Shown: positions 9,798-17,732 of the stretch, in pieces
Numbering within the stretch: position 1 is the first letter of the stretch
Layout of the letters: the number at the start of each line of letters is the position of its first letter
Assembly (NCBI GenBank): GCA_028287465.1
Contig: JAQBPO010000042.1
Location: 1-64,000 of the forward strand
Origin: Fibrobacterota bacterium
GTDB taxonomy: Bacteria > Fibrobacterota > Fibrobacteria > UBA11236
DNA: 64,000 nucleotides
Reading direction: 5' to 3'
Program-made: the position numbers and the translations under genes
The notes under the pieces: generated by a model
What the model saw: the letters and a program-made list of their open reading frames with translations, nothing else
Told to the model about the DNA's origin: nothing
Database searches by the model: none

Positions 9798-9822
9798 TAT
9801 AATAAACCAACCAAAAGGTTGG
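9798..9822 (+). promoter_or_regulatory. -10 element TATAAT with SufR-type operator CAAC-N6-GTTG
   Basis: TATAAT at 9798-9803 is an AT-rich island in GC-rich DNA, 48 nt before the first gene of the operon; no good -35 hexamer is visible. Immediately downstream lies CCAACC-AAAA-GGTTGG (9807-9822), covering the expected transcription start. It contains CAAC (9808-9811), six bases, then GTTG (9818-9821), matching the CAAC-N6-GTTG site I recall for cyanobacterial SufR. A protein bound there would block initiation. The operon itself encodes a SufR-like regulator at 10689, so autorepression is the simple reading. Confidence 0.65.
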
Positions 9823-9850
9823 AATATAAAACACCTCCGAGGAGCCTTCC

Positions 9851-10198
9851 ATGTTGAACATCGCCGTCCTTCTATTCGCCCTGTCCGCCGCCGGCGGCCT
9901 GCTTCTCGCCTCCATGCATTTCCGCGGCAAGGATCGGCCCTGGATCCTGTCCATCCTTCACGGTCTCCTGGCGGCTTCCGGCCTGGTCATCCTGCTCGTC
10001 GCGGTCAAGGCCGGTGGAACACCCGAACATGCGAAGCTTGCCTTGATCCTCTTCATCGTGGCGGCCCTGGGCGGTTTCCTCCTGTTCGCTTTCCACCTGC
10101 AGAAGAAAAAGCTGCCTTCCGCCGTGGTGGTCATCCATGCCGGCGTCGCCGTTTCGGCCTTCCTGCTCCTCGCGGCCTCCCTGTACCTGGGGAAATAG
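9851..10198 (+). CDS. Small four-helix membrane protein of unknown function
   Basis: A 115-residue, very hydrophobic protein with four predicted membrane segments (about residues 3-22, 33-52, 61-83 and 92-113) joined by short basic loops (HFRGKDRPW, HLQKKKLPS). No catalytic motif is recognised. It is the first gene after a TATAAT/CAAC-N6-GTTG promoter-operator and is followed 6 nt later by a DUF2231 membrane protein and then a SufR-like regulator, so expression probably answers to Fe-S or redox state. The ATG follows GAGGAGCCTTCC, a usable ribosome-binding site. Confidence 0.75.
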   Translation: MLNIAVLLFALSAAGGLLLASMHFRGKDRPWILSILHGLLAASGLVILLVAVKAGGTPEHAKLALILFIVAALGGFLLFAFHLQKKKLPSAVVVIHAGVAVSAFLLLAASLYLGK

Positions 10199-10204
10199 GC
10201 GCGT

Positions 10205-10675
10205 ATGCGTCCCGTGATCGAATTCCGCAAGGGTATCAGGGTGATGGGGCATCCGCTCCATACCATCCTGGTTCATTTCCCCATCGCCTTCCTGTTCCTG
10301 GTTTGGCCCCTGGAAATGGCCGGATGGCTGGCCGGGTGGAACCAAGGCTGGCGGCTGGCCTGGCTGGCGGAGGCGGCGGGACTCGTTTTCGCGGTACCGG
10401 CATTGATTACCGGCCTCTGGGATTTGATCGGTTTATCGTCGGATAGGGATCGCCAAAAGGCTTCCGCCCTGGGGAACCTGCATATGATGGTCATGGTGGG
10501 TGCGGTATGCGTTTTCGGCTTCGCCTTGTACCTCAAGGATGGGCTGGCGCCGATTCCCCCACCCGTCCTTTTTGCTATTTTGGGCCTATCCTTCGCCGGT
10601 ACCGGTCTGCTGATCTGGGGCGGTTGGCTGGGCGGGGAAATGGTCTTCCGGCACGGAGCTGGAAGCCGCGAATAA
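10205..10675 (+). CDS. DUF2231 family membrane protein
   Basis: A 156-residue protein with the DUF2231 opening GHPLHTILVHFPIAFLF, whose conserved His residues lie at the start of the first membrane helix, and four predicted membrane segments. Family members are small inner-membrane proteins often seen near heme, copper or respiratory genes; a redox or heme role is suspected but not proven. It lies between the four-helix protein and the SufR-like regulator in a tight operon. The ATG at 10244 (MGHPLH) is an alternative start that would remove 13 residues. Confidence 0.8.
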   Translation: MRPVIEFRKGIRVMGHPLHTILVHFPIAFLFLVWPLEMAGWLAGWNQGWRLAWLAEAAGLVFAVPALITGLWDLIGLSSDRDRQKASALGNLHMMVMVGAVCVFGFALYLKDGLAPIPPPVLFAILGLSFAGTGLLIWGGWLGGEMVFRHGAGSRE

Positions 10676-10688
10676 AGGAAAGCATCCG

Positions 10689-11414
10689 ATGGGTCCTCGC
10701 GCGGGAAATGCCGATAAGCCGCCCGGCAGGGCCAGGGGACTGAAGCCGGAGCGTCCCGATATCCGGCAGCAAATCCTGCGCTTCCTGAAAACCCGCGGCC
10801 AATCCGAAGTGCGCGACGTGGCCAGGCATTTCCGCATCTCCCACGAAGGCGCCCGCAAACAACTCGTGCGCATGGAAGCCGGAGGCCTGGTCACCCGCAC
10901 TCCCGAAGTCGGGCAGGAGGCCGCGGGCCGCCCCAAGGATTTCTACACCGTCACCGCCGCCGGGGACCAAAGCTTTCCCAAGGCTTATGATCGGCTTTCC
11001 ATGGCGATCCTCGAGGGATTGCGCAGGGAGTCCGGCGGCAAAGGCGCGGGCCGCATCCTGTCTGCGCTCGCCCAGGCCCAGGTCGAGGCATGGGCCCCGA
11101 AACTCGAAGGCAAGACCCTGAAGGAAAAGCTGGATGCCCTCAAGGGCCTTTACATGGAAGCGGATCCTTTTGCCACGGTGGAATCGCGGGACGGGGATTT
11201 CCTCCTGATCGAAAGGAATTGCCCCTTCCTCAACGTGGCCATGGAACATCCGGCCCTGTGCAGCCTATCCGTATCCACCCTGGAAATGCTGCTCGGATGC
11301 AGGGTGGTGCGCGAGGAGCGCTTCCAGGCCGGGAACGGCCGGTGCGTATTCCGCGTCAAGCTGGATGCGCCCATCGCGAAGAGGGAATTCCGCTTCGAAT
11401 CCGATCCTTCGTGA
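10689..11414 (+). CDS. SufR-like Fe-S cluster transcription regulator
   Basis: A winged-helix regulator of 241 residues. The N-terminal helix-turn-helix spans about residues 20-75 (IRQQILRFLKTRGQSEVRD, ISHEGARKQLVRMEAGG), followed by GRPKDFYTVTAAGDQSFPKAYD, typical of SufR/DeoR-like metalloregulators. The C-terminal domain has four cysteines, Cys178, Cys191, Cys204 and Cys219, spaced X12, X12, X14. I recall CX12CX13CX14C for cyanobacterial SufR, which holds a [4Fe-4S] cluster and represses the suf operon. No suf genes are in the window; the likely targets are its own operon (site at 9807-9822) and perhaps distant suf genes. The cobQ start overlaps its stop (GTGA). Confidence 0.83.
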   Translation: MGPRAGNADKPPGRARGLKPERPDIRQQILRFLKTRGQSEVRDVARHFRISHEGARKQLVRMEAGGLVTRTPEVGQEAAGRPKDFYTVTAAGDQSFPKAYDRLSMAILEGLRRESGGKGAGRILSALAQAQVEAWAPKLEGKTLKEKLDALKGLYMEADPFATVESRDGDFLLIERNCPFLNVAMEHPALCSLSVSTLEMLLGCRVVREERFQAGNGRCVFRVKLDAPIAKREFRFESDPS

Positions 11415-12976
11415 TTCCCGGGACACCTTCTCCCGGACCGGCGCGCGCGCGCGCCATCATGGTGCTGGGCACCTCCTCCCATGCGGGCAAGACCATGGTC
11501 GCCGCGGCCTTGTGCCGCTCCCTTTTCAGGAAGGGATTCCGGGTCGCGCCCTTCAAGGCCCAGAACATGTCCAACAATTCCTGGGTCACTCCGGAAGGCG
11601 CCGAAATCGGCCGGGCCCAGGCCATGCAGGCGCGGGCCGCGGGCATCGAACCCCATGCGGACATGAATCCCATCCTGCTCAAGCCCATGGGCGGGAACCT
11701 CATGCAGGTGGTGGCGATGGGGAAGGCCGTCGGGAACCTTTCCGGAAAGGAATATTACCGGCGCAAGGACGAGATGCGCGCCACCGTCCGGGAGGCCTAT
11801 GACCGCCTGGCGGGAAGGTTCCAGGCCGTGATCCTGGAAGGCGCGGGCAGTCCCGCCGAGATCAACCTGAGGGAAGAGGATCTGGTGAACGGTTCCATGG
11901 CGGAATACGCCGGGGCCCGTTGCATCCTGGTCGCCGATATCGAAAGGGGCGGCGTTTTCGCATCCATCTTCGGCACCATCTCCCTCCTGGAAGCGCGCCA
12001 TCGCGCCTTGTTGGCGGGCGTGGTCATCAACAAATTCCGCGGGGACGCGTCCCTGTTGGATTCCGGGATCCGCGAGATCGAATCCCTGACAGGCGTTCCG
12101 GTGCTGGGCGTGCTGCCCTACCTTGAGGACCTGGGTTTGGAGGAAGAGGACTCCCTGGGAGCGATGGGTTCGCGTGGGATGGCGGATGCAGGCCCCGTCC
12201 GGATCGACATCGCCGTCATCCGTCTTCCCTTCATGAGCAATTTCACGGATTTCCAACCCTTCCTGGATCCGGAAGCGCGGCGGACCGGCGTGCGCCTGCG
12301 GTACGTGGCCAAGGCGGAGGATATCGGCAATCCGGATTTCCTCATTCTGCCGGGCAGCAAGAATGTCCGGCATGATGCGGATTTCCTGCGCGGTTCGCGG
12401 TTGGACAAGGTCCTGGAAGCCGCGGCCTCGCGGGGCATCCCCATCCTGGGGATTTGCGGCGGCTACCAGATCCTGGGCCGCATCATACGCGATCCCCATG
12501 GTATCGAAGGCGAGCCCGGGGAGACCGCGGGCTTGGGGCTATTGCCCGTGGATACCACCTTGGAACGGGAAAAGGAGCTGTGCCGGGTGGAAGCGGAGAA
12601 TCTGGGCTTCCCGTTCCTGGCCATCGGGGCCCCAATCACCGGGTATGAGATCCATATGGGCCGGACCGTCGCCTTCGGGGAGGGCCGCCCTTTACTGCGC
12701 ACGATGCGGAAAAACGGGGCGATGGCCTCGGAACTGGGCGGTTTCGGATCGGTTTCGGCCGAAGCCGTTTTCGGATGCTACCTGCACGGCCTTTTCGACC
12801 TTCCGGAAGCGCGCGCCGGCCTATTCCGCTGGGTTTCCGACCGCAAGGGCCTGGATTGGCCGGAACCGGAGGCTTTTGCCCCCGATCGCGCCGCGGAATC
12901 CGGGCCCGGGAGGGACCCGCTGGAGCGGATCGCCGACCTGATCGATTCCCGATTCGACGCTGCATCGATTCTGTAA
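11411..12976 (+). CDS. cobQ: Cobyric acid synthase (adenosylcobyrinate a,c-diamide amidotransferase)
   Basis: Glutamine- and ATP-dependent amidation of the b, d, e and g carboxylates of adenosylcobyrinic acid a,c-diamide in cobalamin synthesis. The 521 residues contain the N-terminal synthetase domain (GTSSHAGKT P-loop at residues 20-28, FKAQNMSNNSW, EGAGSPAEINL) and a C-terminal class I glutaminase-like domain with nucleophile Cys349 in GICGGYQ and His459 in CYLHGLFD. I chose the GTG at 11411, which overlaps the regulator stop and preserves the first beta strand; the ATG at 11459 would cut into it. Operon position suggests shared control with the SufR-like regulator; the product would feed the B12 needed by IcmF. 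Confidence 0.93.
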   Translation: MIPGTPSPGPARARAIMVLGTSSHAGKTMVAAALCRSLFRKGFRVAPFKAQNMSNNSWVTPEGAEIGRAQAMQARAAGIEPHADMNPILLKPMGGNLMQVVAMGKAVGNLSGKEYYRRKDEMRATVREAYDRLAGRFQAVILEGAGSPAEINLREEDLVNGSMAEYAGARCILVADIERGGVFASIFGTISLLEARHRALLAGVVINKFRGDASLLDSGIREIESLTGVPVLGVLPYLEDLGLEEEDSLGAMGSRGMADAGPVRIDIAVIRLPFMSNFTDFQPFLDPEARRTGVRLRYVAKAEDIGNPDFLILPGSKNVRHDADFLRGSRLDKVLEAAASRGIPILGICGGYQILGRIIRDPHGIEGEPGETAGLGLLPVDTTLEREKELCRVEAENLGFPFLAIGAPITGYEIHMGRTVAFGEGRPLLRTMRKNGAMASELGGFGSVSAEAVFGCYLHGLFDLPEARAGLFRWVSDRKGLDWPEPEAFAPDRAAESGPGRDPLERIADLIDSRFDAASIL

Positions 12977-13118
12977 CGGTTTCCGCCAAAAACGCAAACC
13001 GCGGGCATGGCCCGGATCGAATATTTTCCGGAAGGAGGGTGAAAAGATTAGTTAACAAGTATGGGACCAACTCCCCGCTCCCGCGGGTAAGCACGATTCC
13101 TGGAAAGAGCAGGCGATC

Positions 13119-13976
13119 ATGAACCGCTTCCCAAGCGCCGAATCCATTAACACCGACGTTACCTCGCTCTCGTCCTACCTCAAGGAAATCGGCCGCAACC
13201 GCATCCTCACCCGCCGGGAGGAACGCGCCCTTTTCGATCGGATCTCCCGGGGGGACGCCCGCGCCTACAACGAATTGATCACCTCCAATCTCAAGTTCGT
13301 AGTATCGGTATGCCGGCAATTCCAGAACCAGGGCCTGCCCCTGACCGACCTGATCAGCGAAGGCAATCTCGGGCTTATCCGGGCGGCGCAATGCTTCGAC
13401 GGCACCCACGAGTGCCGCTTCATCAGCTATGCGGTGTGGTGGATACGGCAACGCATCCTGCGCGCGCTGGCGGAGCAATCGCGGTTCCTCACCATCCCCG
13501 TGGCCAAGGCGGCCGCCATCCGTAAGCTGGCCGCGGCGGAAAAGGTGGTTTCCCAGCGCAAATCCCGCCCCGCCCGGCCCGAGGAGCTCGCCGAATACCT
13601 GGCCATCCGTGAAGGCGAGGTCCTTGACCTGCTGAGGATCGGCCAGCATTCCCGGTCCCTGGACGAGCCGGGCCAGGGCGGGGAGGAGGGCTTGGGCGAC
13701 GAGGGACTGGGGGACGGCATGGCGGAGGGAACGGATTTCGCCGCCTTGGGGGACAGCCAGAGGCAGGGGGTCTGGGAGGCCCTGGAAGGATTGCGCGAGG
13801 AGGAACGGGAGGTGCTGCGCCTGCATTACGGGTTGGGCGCGGGGCATCCGATGACCATGGAGGAGATCGGGATCCTCCTGGGCCTGTCCCGGGCCAAGGT
13901 GAGAAGGATACGCGACGAAGCCATGGACCGGCTGCGGCAGCCGGTGCGCAGGATACGCATGAGGGAATTGATCTAA
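13119..13976 (+). CDS. Sigma-70 family RNA polymerase sigma factor (RpoD/RpoS-like)
   Basis: A 285-residue primary-like sigma factor. Region 1.2 is TSLSSYLKEIGRNRILTRREE; region 2 includes ELITSNLKFVVSVCRQ, LISEGNLGLIRAAQCFD and FISYAVWWIRQRI (-10 recognition and melting); region 3 follows (SRFLTIPVAKAAAIRKL); region 4 is EEREVLRLHYGLG with the helix-turn-helix MTMEEIGILLGLSRAKVRRI. It lacks the long region 1.1 of housekeeping RpoD. An unusual Gly/Glu/Asp-rich stretch (about residues 185-205) separates regions 3 and 4. A response regulator gene starts 9 nt after its stop, suggesting a signalling operon for an alternative group 2 sigma. The ATG overlaps the stop of a short upstream frame. Confidence 0.9.
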   Translation: MNRFPSAESINTDVTSLSSYLKEIGRNRILTRREERALFDRISRGDARAYNELITSNLKFVVSVCRQFQNQGLPLTDLISEGNLGLIRAAQCFDGTHECRFISYAVWWIRQRILRALAEQSRFLTIPVAKAAAIRKLAAAEKVVSQRKSRPARPEELAEYLAIREGEVLDLLRIGQHSRSLDEPGQGGEEGLGDEGLGDGMAEGTDFAALGDSQRQGVWEALEGLREEEREVLRLHYGLGAGHPMTMEEIGILLGLSRAKVRRIRDEAMDRLRQPVRRIRMRELI

Positions 13977-13985
13977 GGGGTGTTT

Positions 13986-14381
13986 ATGGAAGAAAAGAAG
14001 ACGATCCTGATCGTGGACGACAACGACGAAATCGTGGAACTGGTAAAATGCATGCTTTCCCTGGAAGGGTACGAGACCATAGACGGGTGCAGCGGGGAGG
14101 ATGCGCTGTACCTGAACGAGCGGTACCCGTTCTCGATCCACCTGTTGCTCACGGACATCCGCATGAGCCCGAACATGAACGGCTGCGACCTGGCCCATGC
14201 CATGCGCATCGTCCGGCCCGGGATCAAGGTCATCTACATGTCGGCCTTTACGGATGACAACCGCGTGGGCGAAGAGGTGTCCGCCGGGCAGGCGTATTTC
14301 CTGCGGAAGCCCTTTACGAAGAAGGATCTCCTGAAACACGTGGAAGCCATCCTGGAAGCCCAGGCTCCGGTCCGATTCTGA
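13986..14381 (+). CDS. Single-domain response regulator (CheY-like)
   Basis: A 131-residue receiver domain with no output domain. The acidic pair is in ILIVDDND, the phospho-acceptor Asp in LLLTDIRMS, the switch Ser in YMSAF and the conserved Lys in FLRKPF. The ATG at 13986 has AAGGGG 5 nt upstream; a GTG six bases earlier is also in frame. Placement between a sigma factor and a membrane protein suggests a phosphorelay controlling this sigma, possibly by partner switching; no histidine kinase is in the window. Confidence 0.9.
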   Translation: MEEKKTILIVDDNDEIVELVKCMLSLEGYETIDGCSGEDALYLNERYPFSIHLLLTDIRMSPNMNGCDLAHAMRIVRPGIKVIYMSAFTDDNRVGEEVSAGQAYFLRKPFTKKDLLKHVEAILEAQAPVRF

Positions 14382-14383
14382 GG

Positions 14384-14902
14384 ATGGAAGCGCGTCATCC
14401 CTTCTCCAAGTCCGACATCCATGGATTGATCGTCATCCATACGGCCTTGGTGATGGGCATGATCGTTTTCGCGGCCGTGGTATTGGGGAATTGCCTGCGG
14501 AACCGGGGGATCGGCCCGGGCATCATCCCCGATTTCGTGACCCGCGCGGCCTATGCGAACGCGGTCCTCCCCGTACTCGCCCTGATCGCCTCCAGGCTTT
14601 TCCTCAGCAAGAGGTTCTCGCGCGCGTTCACCCGGCTGCGGAGCCGGGAACTCCATATCGAGGGATTCAAGAGCGAGGTCCGCACCGCGTACCTGGTCCG
14701 CGCGGCCATCACGGAATTGCCGGCCCTCATCGGATTGGCCGCCGCCTTCCTGGTGGCCCTCGGGCCGGGCGACATCTTCGCCGCCCCTCGCGTGCACCTT
14801 TCCCATTTCCTGGGGGCCCTCCTGTTCGTGGTGGAAACCCTGCGCGTCGCGCCCACGGAAGGCCGCATCAACACCGCCTTCCGGGAATACGCCCCCGAAT
14901 GA
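14384..14902 (+). CDS. Integral membrane protein of unknown function
   Basis: A 172-residue protein with four predicted membrane segments (about residues 15-36, 58-74, 102-125 and 133-150). A basic cytoplasmic loop RLFLSKRFSRAFTRLRSR lies between the second and third. I recognise no family motif. It starts 2 nt after the response regulator stop and so belongs to the sigma factor/response regulator operon, whose sensing or effector step it may serve. A palindrome (14919-14937) follows the stop. Confidence 0.72.
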   Translation: MEARHPFSKSDIHGLIVIHTALVMGMIVFAAVVLGNCLRNRGIGPGIIPDFVTRAAYANAVLPVLALIASRLFLSKRFSRAFTRLRSRELHIEGFKSEVRTAYLVRAAITELPALIGLAAAFLVALGPGDIFAAPRVHLSHFLGALLFVVETLRVAPTEGRINTAFREYAPE

Positions 14903-14918
14903 AACGGACGGCTATTCC

Positions 14919-14937
14919 GGTTGTCCTTTGGACAACC
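14919..14937. promoter_or_regulatory. Palindrome GGTTGTCC-TTT-GGACAACC
   Basis: A perfect dyad with 8-bp arms and a TTT centre, 17 nt after the membrane-protein stop and 83 nt before homoserine dehydrogenase. It shares the core GTTGTC-N5-GACAAC with 9726-9742. It could be a short terminator (CTTTGT follows) or an operator upstream of hom. Confidence 0.5.
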
Positions 14938-14967
14938 CTTTGTCGGCCCCGGCTCCATGCCCCCCTT

Positions 14968-14996
14968 CCCCCCGCGTTATATTCTTCCGCGGGGGG
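14968..14996 (+). promoter_or_regulatory. GC hairpin enclosing a TATATT -10-like element, before hom
   Basis: A perfect 9-bp inverted repeat (CCCCCCGCG at 14968-14976, CGCGGGGGG at 14988-14996) encloses an 11-nt loop that contains TATATT (14978-14983), followed by TTTCATTT. As RNA it resembles an intrinsic terminator or attenuator. As DNA it places a -10 element in the loop 37 nt before the hom start. Both readings are possible. Confidence 0.45.
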
Positions 14997-15019
14997 TTTC
15001 ATTTGCCGCGAATCCGGGG

Positions 15020-16318
15020 ATGCCGTTGAAGGCCAGGGTCGGGATCATCGGCCTCGGCACGGTCGGATCCGGCGTCCTCAGGCTTTTGGCCCAGCAGGGC
15101 GGATTCTTCTCCTCCCGTCTTAATATCGATCTGACCGTTTCCGCCGTCAGCGCCCGATCCGCCGAATCCCTGGACACGGCGCCGGCCGGAGCGTATCGGA
15201 CCACCGATCCCATGGAGATCTGCGCACGTCCGGACGTCGACATCGTCCTGGAACTGGCCGGGGGCTGCGAAGGCCCGTTGGCCTGGATCAGCGCGGCCCT
15301 CCGCAACGGCAAGCACGTCGTCACGGCCAACAAGGCCCTCATCGCGGCGCACGGGCCCGAGCTCTTCCCCTTGGCCGCCAAGTACAGGCGCGTTCTGGCC
15401 TTCGAGGGCGCGGTGGGCGGCAGCATCCCCATCGTGAAGACCTTGCAGGAGTCCTTCGTCGCCAACGATATCGACGGCATGGCCTGCATCATCAACGGAA
15501 CCTGCAACCATATCCTGACCGAGATGACGGACCGGAAAATCCCTTTCCTGGACGCCCTCAAGGAGGCGCAGGCCCTGGGCTACGCGGAGGCGGACCCGAC
15601 CCTGGACGTCGAAGGCATGGACGCGGCGCATAAGCTGGCCATCCTCGCGGCTCTCAGCTACCGCAAATTCGTGGACTACCGGGAAATGAGCGTCACCGGC
15701 ATCACCCAGATCACGCCCCTGGACCTGGAGCTGGCCGGGGAGTCGGGATACGCGGTCAAGTTGCTCGGCGTGCTCGAGCCCGGCCCGGACGGGAACCTGT
15801 TCGCCCACGTGTATCCCGCGCTCCTGGCCAAGGGCCATCCGCTGGCTTCCATCCACGGCGTTTCCAACGCGGTATTCGTGAAGGGATCGGCGGCCGGGTC
15901 GCATATCCTCTCGGGGCCCGGAGCGGGCGGCCTCCCCACCGCCAGCGCGGTGGTCGGGGATCTCATCCATGTCTGCCGCCAGATGGGCAACAACCTGTTC
16001 TCCGAGCATACGGTGAATTGCATGCCGCGGGAGGAGAAGATGCAGTTGGTGCCCATCGGGGCGCTGGTCTCGGAATATTACCTCCGGTTCACCTTGAACG
16101 ATATCCCGGGCGCCATCGGCGAGATCGCGACCTTGCTCGCCCGGTACGGCATCTCCATCAATTTCGCCCTGCAAAAGGTACTGCCCGGCCGCGCGGGAGT
16201 GACCATCCTGATCCTGACGCAAAAGAGCCGCGAACTGGACGTGCGGGATGCCTTGGCCAAGATCCATACCTTTCCCTTCGTGGCGGGAAAGACCCAGTTG
16301 CTCCGTATCTACCGGTGA
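15020..16318 (+). CDS. hom: Homoserine dehydrogenase with C-terminal ACT domain
   Basis: NAD(P)H-dependent reduction of aspartate semialdehyde to homoserine, the branch point to threonine and methionine. The length of 432 residues is normal. The nucleotide-binding motif is [14 protein letters not shown] near the N-terminus; catalytic-domain signatures are [22 protein letters not shown] and [22 protein letters not shown]-terminal ACT domain (about residues 350-430, [18 protein letters not shown]) should bind threonine as feedback inhibitor. I take the ATG at 15020 because it precedes the first beta strand by four residues. It is followed by the threonine degradation genes kbl and tdh, so synthesis and breakdown of threonine are adjacent. 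Confidence 0.95.
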   Translation: MPLKARVGIIGLGTVGSGVLRLLAQQGGFFSSRLNIDLTVSAVSARSAESLDTAPAGAYRTTDPMEICARPDVDIVLELAGGCEGPLAWISAALRNGKHVVTANKALIAAHGPELFPLAAKYRRVLAFEGAVGGSIPIVKTLQESFVANDIDGMACIINGTCNHILTEMTDRKIPFLDALKEAQALGYAEADPTLDVEGMDAAHKLAILAALSYRKFVDYREMSVTGITQITPLDLELAGESGYAVKLLGVLEPGPDGNLFAHVYPALLAKGHPLASIHGVSNAVFVKGSAAGSHILSGPGAGGLPTASAVVGDLIHVCRQMGNNLFSEHTVNCMPREEKMQLVPIGALVSEYYLRFTLNDIPGAIGEIATLLARYGISINFALQKVLPGRAGVTILILTQKSRELDVRDALAKIHTFPFVAGKTQLLRIYR

Positions 16319-16387
16319 ACCGCCGCGGACGCCCGGGCCGGTCCTTCTCCGGGTGGGTTTCCCTATCTTCCGGCCCGGAAAATTCGT

Positions 16388-16393
16388 TAAATT
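16388..16393 (+). promoter_or_regulatory. Probable -10 element (TAAATT) of kbl-tdh
   Basis: TAAATT in an AT-rich island (AATTCGTTAAATTA) 26 nt before the kbl start, with AAAGGGGAGG as ribosome-binding site between. No convincing -35 hexamer is seen. The same hexamer occurs 11 nt before tRNA-Ala and upstream of 19018. Confidence 0.45.
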
Positions 16394-16418
16394 ACCGGAA
16401 AGGGGAGGCTCGCTTCCT

Positions 16419-17732
16419 ATGTCCGAAAACCTGATTGAAAGCCTGTCGCGCCGCCTCGCGGAACTGCGCGCCGACGGCCTTTACAAAGCGGAACGCGTTC
16501 TCGCTACGCCGCAAGGCGCGGAAATATCCCTGTCCACCCTGGCCGACCCGGCGGCCGTCGCGTCCCTTTCCGCCCTGGGCGCTGAAAACCCGGAAGACGA
16601 TCGGGCCGCGGCCGGAGCCATGGGCGGCCCCATCGCCGGAACCGATGCCGGAATGCGTACCGGCCGCGAGGTCCTCAACCTCTGCGCCAACAATTACCTG
16701 GGCCTGGGCGGCCATCCCGCCCTCATCGAGGCGGCCAAGCGCGGCCTCGACCGCTGGGGCTTCGGCCTGGCTTCGGTGCGCTTCATCTGCGGCACCCAGG
16801 AGGTCCACCGCACCCTGGAGGCGCGCCTGGCGGGTTACCTGGGCACGGAGGACGCCATCCTTTTCGGCTCCTGCTTCGATGCCAATGGCGGGGTTTTCGA
16901 GGCCTTGCTGGGGGAAGAGGACGCGGTCATCAGCGACGAGCTCAACCATGCCAGCATCATCGACGGCATCCGCCTGAGCAAGGCTAAACGCCTGCGTTAC
17001 CGTAACAACGACATGACGGACCTGGAGGCCCGCCTCAAGGAGGCGTCCGGGGCCCGCTACCGCCTGATCGTCACCGACGGCGTCTTCTCCATGGACGGCA
17101 TAATCGCCGACCTGCGGGGAATTTGCGATCTGGCCGACCGGTACGATGCCCTGGTCATGGTGGACGATTCCCATGCCGTCGGGGTGCTGGGGTCGCGGGG
17201 GGCGGGAACACCCGAACATCGCGGCGTGGGGGGCAGGGTGGATATCCTGACCGGCACCCTGGGCAAGGCCCTGGGCGGGGCTTCGGGTGGATACGTGGCC
17301 GCCCGCAAGGAGATCGTCGCCTGGCTGCGCCAGCGCGCTCGCCCTTACCTGTTCTCGAACACCCTGGCTCCCGCCATCGCCGAAGCCTCCCTGGAGGCCG
17401 TGGCCATGGCCGAGGCCGGAACGGAACTCCGGGAACGGTTGCGGGAAAACAGCGCGCATTTCCGCGCGGGCCTGCAGGCGTCCGGCTTCACCCTGGCGCC
17501 GGGCTCCCATCCCATCATCCCCGTCCTCATCGGCGACGCGCAAAAGGCCAAGGCCATGGCGGACCGCCTGTTGGAACTGGGCGTATACGCCGTGGCGTTC
17601 TCTTTCCCGGTGGTGCCGCAAGGCAAGGCCCGCATCCGGGCGCAGATGTCCGCCGCGCATGATAAAGGGCAATTGGACCGGGCCCTGGAGGCGTTCCGCC
17701 GGGCCGGAAAGGATACGGGCGTAATCGCATGA
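16419..17732 (+). CDS. kbl: Glycine C-acetyltransferase (2-amino-3-ketobutyrate CoA ligase)
   Basis: A PLP enzyme that cleaves 2-amino-3-ketobutyrate with CoA into glycine and acetyl-CoA, the second step of threonine degradation. The PLP lysine is in [24 protein letters not shown] and [10 protein letters not shown] are typical. It has 437 residues against about 398 in E. coli. The excess is an Ala/Gly-rich insertion of some 40 residues (about 36-75) between TPQGAEIS and [10 protein letters not shown], where homologues have about ten residues. The active-site core is intact. tdh begins in its stop codon (ATGA). Confidence 0.94.
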   Translation: MSENLIESLSRRLAELRADGLYKAERVLATPQGAEISLSTLADPAAVASLSALGAENPEDDRAAAGAMGGPIAGTDAGMRTGREVLNLCANNYLGLGGHPALIEAAKRGLDRWGFGLASVRFICGTQEVHRTLEARLAGYLGTEDAILFGSCFDANGGVFEALLGEEDAVISDELNHASIIDGIRLSKAKRLRYRNNDMTDLEARLKEASGARYRLIVTDGVFSMDGIIADLRGICDLADRYDALVMVDDSHAVGVLGSRGAGTPEHRGVGGRVDILTGTLGKALGGASGGYVAARKEIVAWLRQRARPYLFSNTLAPAIAEASLEAVAMAEAGTELRERLRENSAHFRAGLQASGFTLAPGSHPIIPVLIGDAQKAKAMADRLLELGVYAVAFSFPVVPQGKARIRAQMSAAHDKGQLDRALEAFRRAGKDTGVIA

